In this document: in pieces, positions 1 through 6,490 of the stretch
How the letters are laid out: each line of letters opens with the position of its first letter
Numbering within the stretch: the first letter of the stretch is position 1
IMG/VR virus record: IMGVR_UViG_3300012920_005821
Location: 1 to 23,249 of that record
Reading direction: 5' to 3' (one strand)
DNA: 23,249 nucleotides
Origin: a virus
Made by a program: the position numbers and the translations under genes
The notes under the pieces: model-generated
What the model was told of the DNA's origin: nothing
The model's database searches: none
What the model saw: the letters and a program-made list of their open reading frames with translations, nothing else

Positions 1-348
1 GAATTAAATCATATCAATGTTAAAAGATATGTTAAAGGTAAAGGAACTTGGGAACCTTTAGAGATTACTCTCTATGACCCAATCGTTCCAAGTGGAGCAC
101 AAGCAGTAATGGAATGGGTTAGATTACATCATGAATCTGTAACAGGTCGTGATGGATACTCAGACTTTTATAAGAAAGATATTTCATTTAATGTATTAGG
201 GCCAGTCGGTGATAAGGTTGAAGAGTGGACATTGAAAGGTGCATTTATCCAAACTGCAAACTTTAATGATTTAGATTTTGCAAATGGAACAGATGTTGCA
301 GACATTAGTTTAACTCTTCGTTACGATTACGCAATACTACAATTCTAA
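1..348 (+). CDS. gp19: Tail tube protein, T4 gp19-like (5' partial)
   Basis: The reading frame is open from base 1 to the stop at 346-348, so the N-terminus lies outside the window; 115 residues are visible. The product should be the subunit of the inner tube of a contractile tail, through which DNA passes. The visible part looks like the C-terminal portion of T4-type tube proteins: an N-V-K-R-Y-x-K-G start, then L-Y-D-P, a W-V-R-L-H-H-E-S-x-T-G-R helix, a K-K-D-I-S-F strand, G-P-V-G-D-x-V-E-E-W-T-L-K-G, and a closing D-I-S-L-T-L-R-Y-D-Y-A run. An internal ATG at 109 is not the true start because the homologous sequence continues upstream. It opens a tail/baseplate cluster. Identification is by recalled family pattern, not by a search. 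Confidence 0.85.
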   Translation, partial: ELNHINVKRYVKGKGTWEPLEITLYDPIVPSGAQAVMEWVRLHHESVTGRDGYSDFYKKDISFNVLGPVGDKVEEWTLKGAFIQTANFNDLDFANGTDVADISLTLRYDYAILQF

Positions 349-361
349 CAATCGGAGATAT

Positions 362-589
362 ATGAAAATGTGGGAAATATTCAAGGACGACAACGACTAT
401 AACGAGAAATCAATCATTGGTTTCGGTGCGTTTACAATAATGGTTATCTTCGCAGGTGCAGATGTTGTTACTGGTATCATGGGTAAAGATTTAGTTATCA
501 ATGATGTGGTATACAACTCATTCCTATTCACTACTTTAGGTAGTTTCGGAATAGCAGGTGCAGAAAAAGTTCTTGGAAATAAAAAATAA
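362..589 (+). CDS. Small two-helix membrane protein (possible holin)
   Basis: This 75-residue protein starts 13 bases after the tail tube stop, behind a GGAG at 354-357. A second in-frame ATG at 368 has a more usual spacing and could be the real start. A charged N-terminus rich in Asp, Asn and Lys precedes two hydrophobic stretches, roughly residues 18-40 (I-I-G-F-G-A-F-T-I-M-V-I-F-A-G) and 50-68 (F-L-F-T-T-L-G-S-F-G-I-A-G-A). It ends in Asn-Lys-Lys. Size, two predicted membrane helices and a basic tail fit small phage holin-like proteins, which make holes in the inner membrane at lysis. No endolysin gene lies beside it, so the lysis role is an inference; a tail-associated membrane protein is the alternative. 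Confidence 0.6.
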   Translation: MKMWEIFKDDNDYNEKSIIGFGAFTIMVIFAGADVVTGIMGKDLVINDVVYNSFLFTTLGSFGIAGAEKVLGNKK

Positions 590-662
590 GATTATTTTTG
601 ATTTTCGAAAATAGTTATAATTAATGGTTTTAATATTCTTTATTAATCAAGGAGATTAACAC

Positions 663-1433
663 ATGGCAGATAATCAGTATGGTTTTCCTACTGAAGTGCT
701 ATCTTTACCATCAAAGGGATTATTGTATCCCAAAGATAGTCCTTTAAGTAAGGGAACAATTGATGTAAAATACATGACAGCGAAAGAAGAAGATATACTA
801 ACTTCTCAAAACTTAATTGAACAAGGTGTTGTAATTGACAGACTTTTGGAAAGTGTGATAGTGACACCAAATGTTAAATTAGGTGATTTACTAATTGGTG
901 ATAAGAACGCAATCATGATAGGAACTCGTATATTGGGTTATGGTAAAGATTATCCAATAACGATAATTGACCCTGATTCAGGTGAATCAGTAGAATCAGA
1001 AATAGACCTATCTAAATTAAATGATGTTGAGTTCGATGAATCAGTATTTAAGGGTGAGAATAAATTTTCATACACATTACCTAATTCTAATAGGACTATT
1101 GAGTTTAAATTATTCACACACCAAGATGAGTTAGAACTCGATACATTGATTCAAAACTATGAGAAGGCAACAGAACTTACAGGTGTAAATAATGAATTAA
1201 CATTAAGATTAAAAAAACAAATTTTATCAGTTGATGGTATTACAGACCAACAAACTATTGATAATTTTGTTGATAATGAGTTTTTGTCATTAGATACTCG
1301 TGAGTTTAGAAAGTATGTTAAGTCAATTCAACCTGATGTTGATATGAGTATCAGTTACACAAGTAAAGTGGGTAAGAAACACCAAGTTCCCATTGCACTT
1401 GGGATTGACTTTTTTTGGCCAGCCGGCGAGTAA
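663..1433 (+). CDS. gp26-like baseplate hub / tail assembly chaperone-like protein
   Basis: This 256-residue protein has a good ribosome site (AAGGAG at 650-655). It begins M-A-D-N-x-Y-G-F, then L-P-S-K-G-L-L-Y-P, and has a conserved-looking segment K-Y-M-T-A-K-E-E-D-I-L-T near residues 38-49. That pattern is what I recall for the T4 gp26 / 'T4 baseplate' family of myoviruses. T4 gp26 is about 208 residues, so this one is longer. The zero-frame product ends F-F-W-P-A-G-E-stop at 1431-1433. A second frame continues with family-like sequence from the overlap (see the following two entries). Position directly before a small protein and the tape measure matches that of G/GT tail assembly chaperones in lambda-like phages. 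Confidence is good that it is a tail/baseplate gene, moderate for the exact family. Confidence 0.75.
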   Translation: MADNQYGFPTEVLSLPSKGLLYPKDSPLSKGTIDVKYMTAKEEDILTSQNLIEQGVVIDRLLESVIVTPNVKLGDLLIGDKNAIMIGTRILGYGKDYPITIIDPDSGESVESEIDLSKLNDVEFDESVFKGENKFSYTLPNSNRTIEFKLFTHQDELELDTLIQNYEKATELTGVNNELTLRLKKQILSVDGITDQQTIDNFVDNEFLSLDTREFRKYVKSIQPDVDMSISYTSKVGKKHQVPIALGIDFFWPAGE

Positions 1434-1638
1434 CAGGCCGGCAATCCACGAAGAAGTCTTCAGTCTAATATATAACGGCAACGGCGGGTTTACCCACCAT
1501 GAAGTCTATAATATGCCCATTCCGCTCCGAAGATTTTATATACAAAAGATAATTGAGTCTCATGAGGAACAGAAAAAAGAGATTGAGAAGGCACAAAAAA
1601 ATACAACTCAAACACCCCGTCCACAATTCGGAAAATAG
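1393..1638 (+). CDS. Frame-shifted C-terminal extension of the gp26-like protein
   Basis: This frame overlaps the end of the gp26-like gene and is open to the stop at 1636-1638, but has no ATG and no ribosome site; the only initiator-like codon is a TTG at 1393 inside the upstream gene. The protein sequence (N-R-P-A-I-H-E-E-V-F-S-L-I-Y, G-G-F-T-H-H-E-V-Y-N-M-P, L-R-R-F-Y) looks like a genuine conserved domain, followed by a charged helix E-E-Q-K-K-E-I-E-K-A-Q and a Pro-rich tail. I infer it is translated as a fusion after a +1 or -2 ribosomal frameshift near the seven T at 1410-1416, giving about 324 residues in total. Alternatives are a homopolymer sequencing error, in which case both parts are one gene, or independent reinitiation at TTG. 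Codon use is more GC-rich than the neighbours. Confidence 0.65.
   Translation: MHLGLTFFGQPASNRPAIHEEVFSLIYNGNGGFTHHEVYNMPIPLRRFYIQKIIESHEEQKKEIEKAQKNTTQTPRPQFGK
1410..1442 (+). promoter_or_regulatory. Candidate programmed frameshift site: T7 slip run plus GC hairpin
   Basis: Seven T (1410-1416) read in frame as TTT TTT TGG. Five bases later a perfect all-GC stem forms between GCCGGC at 1422-1427 and GCCGGC at 1437-1442. The 9-base loop contains the zero-frame TAA stop (1431-1433). A +1 slip on the T run keeps TTT pairing and joins the two frames; -2 is also possible in phase. A -1 slip would meet a stop after about 17 codons. Slip run, short spacer and stable hairpin is the classic arrangement for recoding, but no experiment or alignment is available here. 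Confidence 0.55.
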
Positions 1639-1676
1639 TGACTTGTGATATTTATTATTGATAATTAGGAGTCATT

Positions 1677-1934
1677 ATGTCTAAAATAACAATCAAAGAT
1701 AGAAAATTAATACCAGAGTTCGTGGGTTCTCTCATGAAAGCTCTTGCGACAAAGAGAGCAAAAAAGAGTGTAATTAAGAAACTATCTAAAGACCCTGTTA
1801 TCAAACAGAGTATTCAAAAAATAGCTCAAATCGACAAACAAACACAACAATATCTTAATAAAAAAATGAAAGACCCAAATTGGAAATCAGATATGGATGA
1901 TTTGTTTGGAAGAGACATAAGCGACATACTTTAA
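1677..1934 (+). CDS. Small basic helical protein between chaperone-like gene and tape measure
   Basis: This 85-residue protein has a clear ribosome site (TAGGAG at 1666-1671). I do not recognise the family. It is lysine-rich, especially over residues 24-43 (K-R-A-K-K-S-V-I-K-K-L-S-K), likely mostly alpha-helical, and ends with an acidic stretch D-M-D-D-L-F-G-R-D-I-S-D-I-L. No membrane helix or signal peptide is visible. Its place between the frameshifted gene and the tape measure gene suggests a role in tail assembly, for example a small chaperone of the tape measure, but that rests on position only. The composition (few aromatic residues, many Lys and Gln) is ordinary for this AT-rich genome. 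Confidence 0.7.
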   Translation: MSKITIKDRKLIPEFVGSLMKALATKRAKKSVIKKLSKDPVIKQSIQKIAQIDKQTQQYLNKKMKDPNWKSDMDDLFGRDISDIL

Positions 1935-1976
1935 AAAAACATATTCGGTTATACATTTAAGTTGAGATAATAACAT

Positions 1977-4055
1977 ATGGCACAATCTGATAAAGCAAAA
2001 AGAAACTTTGAGGATATCCAAAAATCAGTTCAAGAAACTGATAAATTTATTAAAGAAATATCTAAAGAGTTTCCTGATATAGTAAATTATAGTAAGAGAT
2101 TAGTTGAAACATTCTCAGACTATAAAAAGCTATCCGACAGCCAACTCAACACACTAAAAAAATCCAATGACCTTACACAAGAGATATTGGGTAATCGTAG
2201 AGATATACATAAAGAAGATTTCCAAATCAAAGACCTATCAGAATTAGAGGCAGAGTTTACAAGAAAGGGTCTACAAAACAGAAAGAAAATTATACAAGTT
2301 CTTAAAGAAGAACAAAGAATTCAAAAGTCTATAAATAACCAAATCAGTGCATCGGCAAACGCCGCGGCAAAATTTGGTGATATGATAACCAATAGTATTA
2401 AAAGTATACCATTCATTGGTGACTTCTTATCTACTGCATTGGGTGCAGACAACTTAGGTCAAGACATGAGTAAAGGGGTTCGTGACCAATTCTCTGGATT
2501 TGGTAGAGATGCAGGTGCAGAATTTGCTGGTTCATTCGGTTCAAATATACTTAGAGAGTCTGGTGGTGAGAGGGGAATAATTTCTAATCTATTTCTTGGG
2601 TCTAAGGGTGCCAAAGAAATGTATGAAATGAATGAAAGAATTAAAAAAGAGAGAAAGGCCTTGGGTAAAGAAGACCAATCACCAGTAGCTCAATTATTGA
2701 CTGAAGGCCGATTTGGTCTTGGATTTTTATTGAGAAATACTTCAAGACTCGGTATACTTGCAGGTGTCGCACTGGCAGGTAAGGCACTAAGTCAAGGTCT
2801 TTTTGCATATGATTTTGAAAACTTTTTCAAGAGTTTATTACCCAACTTCACTAATTTTAAAAACATATTTGGGGATATAAGACAATTCAATTTACGAACC
2901 GTAGCAAGTTTAACACAAAGTAGACTTTTATATGGTATCAATGGTGAGGCTGCATTAGAACTTGCAAAACAACAGAGAAATATAACAGGTGCATCTGTAG
3001 AACAGGCACTTGCACAACAACGAACCGTATCTGCATTTGCAAGACAACGAGGAGTTGCACCAGCAGATGTTATAGAGGATTTAAAAAATAATTCACAATT
3101 AATAGCAGAATTCAGTAGAGATAATTTTGTGAATCTTGGAAGAGCTGCAGTTGAGGCTCGTAAACTTGGTTTAAGTTTAGACACTACTGCGAAGATTGCA
3201 GATTCATTGTTAGATTTTGAAAGTAGTATTGAGGCAGAATTAGAAGCTCAAGTCCTTACAGGTAAGGCATTGAATTTAGATAGAGCTCGTAGACTCGTTC
3301 TTGCGGGTAAAATGGAAGACCTACAAAAAGAAATTGTAAAACAAGTTGGTAGTGAAGAGGCATTACAGAGAATGAATGTAATGCAAAGAAGAAAGTTGGC
3401 AGCCGCCATTGGGGTTAGTGTTAAGGAATTAAATGCACTTGCACAAGGAAAACCAATAGAGGTTAAGAGTAATGATACACAAATGAACACCAATGCAATG
3501 AGAGGATTAACTACCATGATAAAAGCGTTGATTGCAGTCATGGCGTTAGATGTGGGAAGACGAGGATTTCGTTCATTCCAAGATATATCTCGTGGAATGG
3601 GTAAACAGGCAACAAGTATGTCAGCTTTTAGAAAGAGTGGATTATCTTTCCAAGGTGTAAGTTATCAAGAATTTGTTAAGGCAAATAGGATGTCAGGTGG
3701 AACATACGCTGCAATGATGAGAGGTGGTTTACCAAAAGTTGGAGCAGCAGCGGGGATATTAGGTGCAGTTGATATAGGAACTGCCGCGAAGTCAGGACAA
3801 CCTATAGCACCTGCAGTTGGAAGAACGATTGGTGGAGTTGGTGGTAGTCTTGCAGGTGGTGCAGCATTAGGATTCATGACAGGAGGCCCAATAGGTGCAA
3901 TGATAGGTGCATTGATAGGTGGTGGTTTAGGTAGTGCACTTGGTGGTAATATTGGTGATAGATTTAATGGTGGAGAAATGATATCAGAACAAAGAAAAAC
4001 AAATGAATATCTGAATCGGATGGTTCAAGGTGTTAACATAAACGAGGCGTATTAA
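1977..4055 (+). CDS. Tail tape measure protein
   Basis: This 692-residue protein should set tail length and be held inside the tail tube. The N-terminal 120 residues are highly charged and coiled-coil-like. Hydrophobic stretches follow near residues 140-155 (I-P-F-I-G-D-F-L) and 246-275 (F-G-L-G-F-L-L then L-G-I-L-A-G-V-A-L-A-G-K-A-L). A long helical Ala/Gln/Arg-rich middle spans roughly 310-480. Near the C-terminus (about 605-660) lies a glycine-alanine membrane-active run such as G-G-A-A-L-G-F-M-T-G-G-P-I-G-A-M-I-G. Long helices plus Gly-rich hydrophobic blocks are typical of tape measures. It is the longest gene between the chaperone-like genes and the tube-cap-like gene, as expected. It ends one base before the next gene's ATG. 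No lytic domain is visible. Confidence 0.78.
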   Translation: MAQSDKAKRNFEDIQKSVQETDKFIKEISKEFPDIVNYSKRLVETFSDYKKLSDSQLNTLKKSNDLTQEILGNRRDIHKEDFQIKDLSELEAEFTRKGLQNRKKIIQVLKEEQRIQKSINNQISASANAAAKFGDMITNSIKSIPFIGDFLSTALGADNLGQDMSKGVRDQFSGFGRDAGAEFAGSFGSNILRESGGERGIISNLFLGSKGAKEMYEMNERIKKERKALGKEDQSPVAQLLTEGRFGLGFLLRNTSRLGILAGVALAGKALSQGLFAYDFENFFKSLLPNFTNFKNIFGDIRQFNLRTVASLTQSRLLYGINGEAALELAKQQRNITGASVEQALAQQRTVSAFARQRGVAPADVIEDLKNNSQLIAEFSRDNFVNLGRAAVEARKLGLSLDTTAKIADSLLDFESSIEAELEAQVLTGKALNLDRARRLVLAGKMEDLQKEIVKQVGSEEALQRMNVMQRRKLAAAIGVSVKELNALAQGKPIEVKSNDTQMNTNAMRGLTTMIKALIAVMALDVGRRGFRSFQDISRGMGKQATSMSAFRKSGLSFQGVSYQEFVKANRMSGGTYAAMMRGGLPKVGAAAGILGAVDIGTAAKSGQPIAPAVGRTIGGVGGSLAGGAALGFMTGGPIGAMIGALIGGGLGSALGGNIGDRFNGGEMISEQRKTNEYLNRMVQGVNINEAY

Positions 4056-4056
4056 T

Positions 4057-6195
4057 ATGGGTTTATTTGATTTTGATTTAAATAAGTTAAAAAGTTTTGA
4101 TTACAAGAAAGTAGGTCAAAAACAAGGTGAATACTTTGGTGAAGACAATGCAACAGGATTTACACCTAATAGACAGGCAGGTGATACGACAGAATACATA
4201 TCAAACTCTACCACAAAGTTAGGTCTCGATGGTATAAACTTTCCAGGACCAGTTAATTATTTTCAAGATGATAATGCAACAGGATTCACTATTGGTAGAC
4301 AACCAGGAGATGAAACTGAATATAATACTGAATCAAGTATATATCGTGAGGGTTTTCCAGGACCTGTTGATTTCTTTCTAAACACAAATGCTACTGGTTA
4401 TACTTTGAATAGAACTGAGGGTGACCCAACAGAATATATTTTAGACCCAAACTCATCAATTTATAAACAAGGTTTTCCAGGACCTGTTGATTATTTTTTA
4501 AATACAAATGCAAATGGATTCACAATAGGAAGAAAAGAAAAAGACCCAACAGAATTTATTAATGATGGAACTACAGGTAAGTTTGATGATGGAATCGGTA
4601 ATAATGAGGGTTCTTCACAAATAATAGTCAATCAAGGATATGCAGGTTCAGAACCATTAGGTTTAGGTCAAACTTTCACAACACCACGAGGTGATGTAGT
4701 ATCAGGTAAAAAGATTGTAGGGTATGGTGATGAAAGTAATGATGTTGATTCACAAGAATTAATACCATTGAAACCAGGACAAACACTCGAAGACCAATAT
4801 AATAAATTTGGTGGGAATAAGGCACTAAGAAGAAGTGGTAAATTCAATTCAGATGTTTTTAATAATGAACCATTTATTATTCGTGATATAGGAGATGAGT
4901 ATGATGGTATTGAATTAGATGAGGGATTAACAAGAGGTGGAATATTACTAAATACTCAGAGAGGTCTTGAGGATAAAGATAGAATCTTAAAGTTCTTGGG
5001 TTCACCAAGAGGTTTGAGGTTTCTTGCAAAACAAACAATTTTACAAAAGGGTAATTCATTTTGGTTCACACGAGGATATAATGAATTATCTATGTTCTCT
5101 TCACCACCAGGATTAAATTCTTCTGAGTTAACCAACATAACTTCAATTGTTCGTGACATCACATCAACAAGACATAATCCAATTGGTTTAACTTCAAGAC
5201 TTAGATATGAGGATACGAGTTTAGAAACAGATTTACCAGATATCGCAACAGAAATACAAGGAACTGGAAAAACTGATGAAGATAATAAAGAAATAAATAA
5301 TGCATTTTCAAGATTTGTATCTGGAGTTACAAGTGGTGTTAGTGAGTTTGCAAGTAATCTTAGTAGTGAGGCAAAATTATTTATTAACGAGGGTCAAAAA
5401 GCTCTTGATAAGGCAAAGGGTAAAACAAATCTATCAGTTGAGGTTACACATGGTAGAGACTTACAAGTTCCTTATGGTGGTAAGTTTGGTGATTTAAAAA
5501 CTGAAAAACTACCAAAAGATTTTGTTAAATTTAGAATCAGAGATGCAGTGAATGGTAAGTGGATTATCTTCCCTGCATTCTTAGAAGATATTAGTGATAG
5601 TTCAACTGCAGAATATTCACAAGAAAGATATATTGGTAGACCAGATGCAGTTCATATTTATACTGGATACTCAAGGAACATTAGTTTTAATTTCAAAGTA
5701 GTTGCCATGAGAAGAAATGAAATACCAATTATTTGGGAAAAATTAAATTACTTAAAAGGATTAACCACACCAACATTTAGAAAAGTTTTCGAGGGTGATA
5801 CTGAATTTAGACCAATATCACCATACATTTATTTAACCATTGGTGATATGTTTAATAACACACCAGGTTACTTCAGTAGTGTTAATATTAATACACCTGC
5901 AACAACAACATGGGAAATTTCAGATGGAGTTCAGTATCCACAAGTTGCGGATGTTGCACTTGAATTTGTATACATTGGTAAAACACTACCAAACTCTCTT
6001 GGTAAACATTATGAAATACCTTGGTTAACCGATGATGGTGTAGGTGCAGGAAAATTCGCTACATTTGGTGAAAGTGACCCAACTGATGAAAATAATCTCA
6101 CACCAACAAGAGGAAACTATGAAATAGATGGTAAGAACTTAGATTTCGATAAGACAATCGGAAGTTCAGTAAGTAACATTTATAAGGATGCATAA
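4057..6195 (+). CDS. Tail tube cap / baseplate protein, gp48/gp54-like C-terminus with N-terminal repeats
   Basis: This 712-residue protein starts one base after the tape measure stop. The C-terminal part (about residues 460-655) has the look of T4 gp48/gp54 tube-initiator proteins: a strand-rich domain with F-P-A-F-L-E-D-I-S-D, then Y-I-G-R-P-D-A-V-H-I-Y-T-G-Y-S-R-N-I-S-F-N-F, and P-Y-I-Y-L-T-I-G-D-M-F. Those T4 proteins cap the hub and nucleate the tube. T4 gp48 is about 364 residues, so this protein is roughly twice as long. The extra part holds four imperfect N-terminal repeats (separate entry) and an unassigned middle of about 280 residues. A ready alternative is another tube-associated baseplate protein of the same fold. 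The stop codon shares one base with the next ATG. Confidence 0.68.
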   Translation: MGLFDFDLNKLKSFDYKKVGQKQGEYFGEDNATGFTPNRQAGDTTEYISNSTTKLGLDGINFPGPVNYFQDDNATGFTIGRQPGDETEYNTESSIYREGFPGPVDFFLNTNATGYTLNRTEGDPTEYILDPNSSIYKQGFPGPVDYFLNTNANGFTIGRKEKDPTEFINDGTTGKFDDGIGNNEGSSQIIVNQGYAGSEPLGLGQTFTTPRGDVVSGKKIVGYGDESNDVDSQELIPLKPGQTLEDQYNKFGGNKALRRSGKFNSDVFNNEPFIIRDIGDEYDGIELDEGLTRGGILLNTQRGLEDKDRILKFLGSPRGLRFLAKQTILQKGNSFWFTRGYNELSMFSSPPGLNSSELTNITSIVRDITSTRHNPIGLTSRLRYEDTSLETDLPDIATEIQGTGKTDEDNKEINNAFSRFVSGVTSGVSEFASNLSSEAKLFINEGQKALDKAKGKTNLSVEVTHGRDLQVPYGGKFGDLKTEKLPKDFVKFRIRDAVNGKWIIFPAFLEDISDSSTAEYSQERYIGRPDAVHIYTGYSRNISFNFKVVAMRRNEIPIIWEKLNYLKGLTTPTFRKVFEGDTEFRPISPYIYLTIGDMFNNTPGYFSSVNINTPATTTWEISDGVQYPQVADVALEFVYIGKTLPNSLGKHYEIPWLTDDGVGAGKFATFGESDPTDENNLTPTRGNYEIDGKNLDFDKTIGSSVSNIYKDA
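4126..4557 (+). repeat. Four tandem protein repeats of about 40 residues
   Basis: Within residues 24-167 of the tube-cap-like protein, a unit recurs with spacings of 42, 38 and 40 residues. Its core is [Y/F]-F, a short Asp/Asn-rich link, N-A-[T/N]-G-[F/Y]-T, two residues, R, then x-x-x-D-x-T-E-[Y/F]. Units 2-4 are preceded by F-P-G-P-V-[D/N]. The DNA copies have diverged at synonymous sites while the protein pattern is kept, so the repeats look maintained at protein level. Confidence 0.85.
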
Positions 6196-6488
6196 TGAGA
6201 TACGATAATAACAAAATTCTACAAGATGAAAATGGTAATCGATATCTAAACAGAACAAGATATCCTGTTGTTCCTATAAAGGACACAGATGTTTTGATTA
6301 ATGCAAAATATGGTATGAGTTATATGAATCTTGCCTATCAATATTATGGTAAAACAGAATTATGGTGGATTATCTCAAGGGCAAATGATAAAGTGAATGG
6401 TTCTGTATTTCCAACCATTGGTTCCCAAATAAGAGTTCCTATAGAAATAGGTGAAGTAATAACAGAATTTGAGAGATTAAATAAATAA
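6195..6488 (+). CDS. Baseplate protein with LysM-like domain (gp53/gpX-like)
   Basis: This 97-residue protein overlaps the previous stop by one base. The segment Y-G-M-S-Y-M-N-L-A-Y-Q-Y-Y-G-K-T-E-L-W-W (about residues 36-57), followed by I-S-R-A-N, V-F-P-T-I-G-S-Q-I-R-V-P, matches the pattern of the LysM-like domain found in T4 gp53 (baseplate wedge) and P2 gpX: repeated aromatic residues, a W-W pair, then G-x-x-I-x-V-P. It is shorter than T4 gp53 (about 196 residues) and closer to a gpX-type single domain. It would link tube, hub and wedge during baseplate assembly. The neighbouring hub gene begins two bases after its stop. Confidence 0.72.
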   Translation: MRYDNNKILQDENGNRYLNRTRYPVVPIKDTDVLINAKYGMSYMNLAYQYYGKTELWWIISRANDKVNGSVFPTIGSQIRVPIEIGEVITEFERLNK

Positions 6489-6490
6489 CC

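Noticed and set aside
2792-3877. Long open frames on the minus strand opposite the tape measure gene
   Set aside because: They are antiparallel shadows of a clear + strand gene: low-complexity Ala/Pro/Leu/Cys sequence, no ribosome sites, no recognisable domains.
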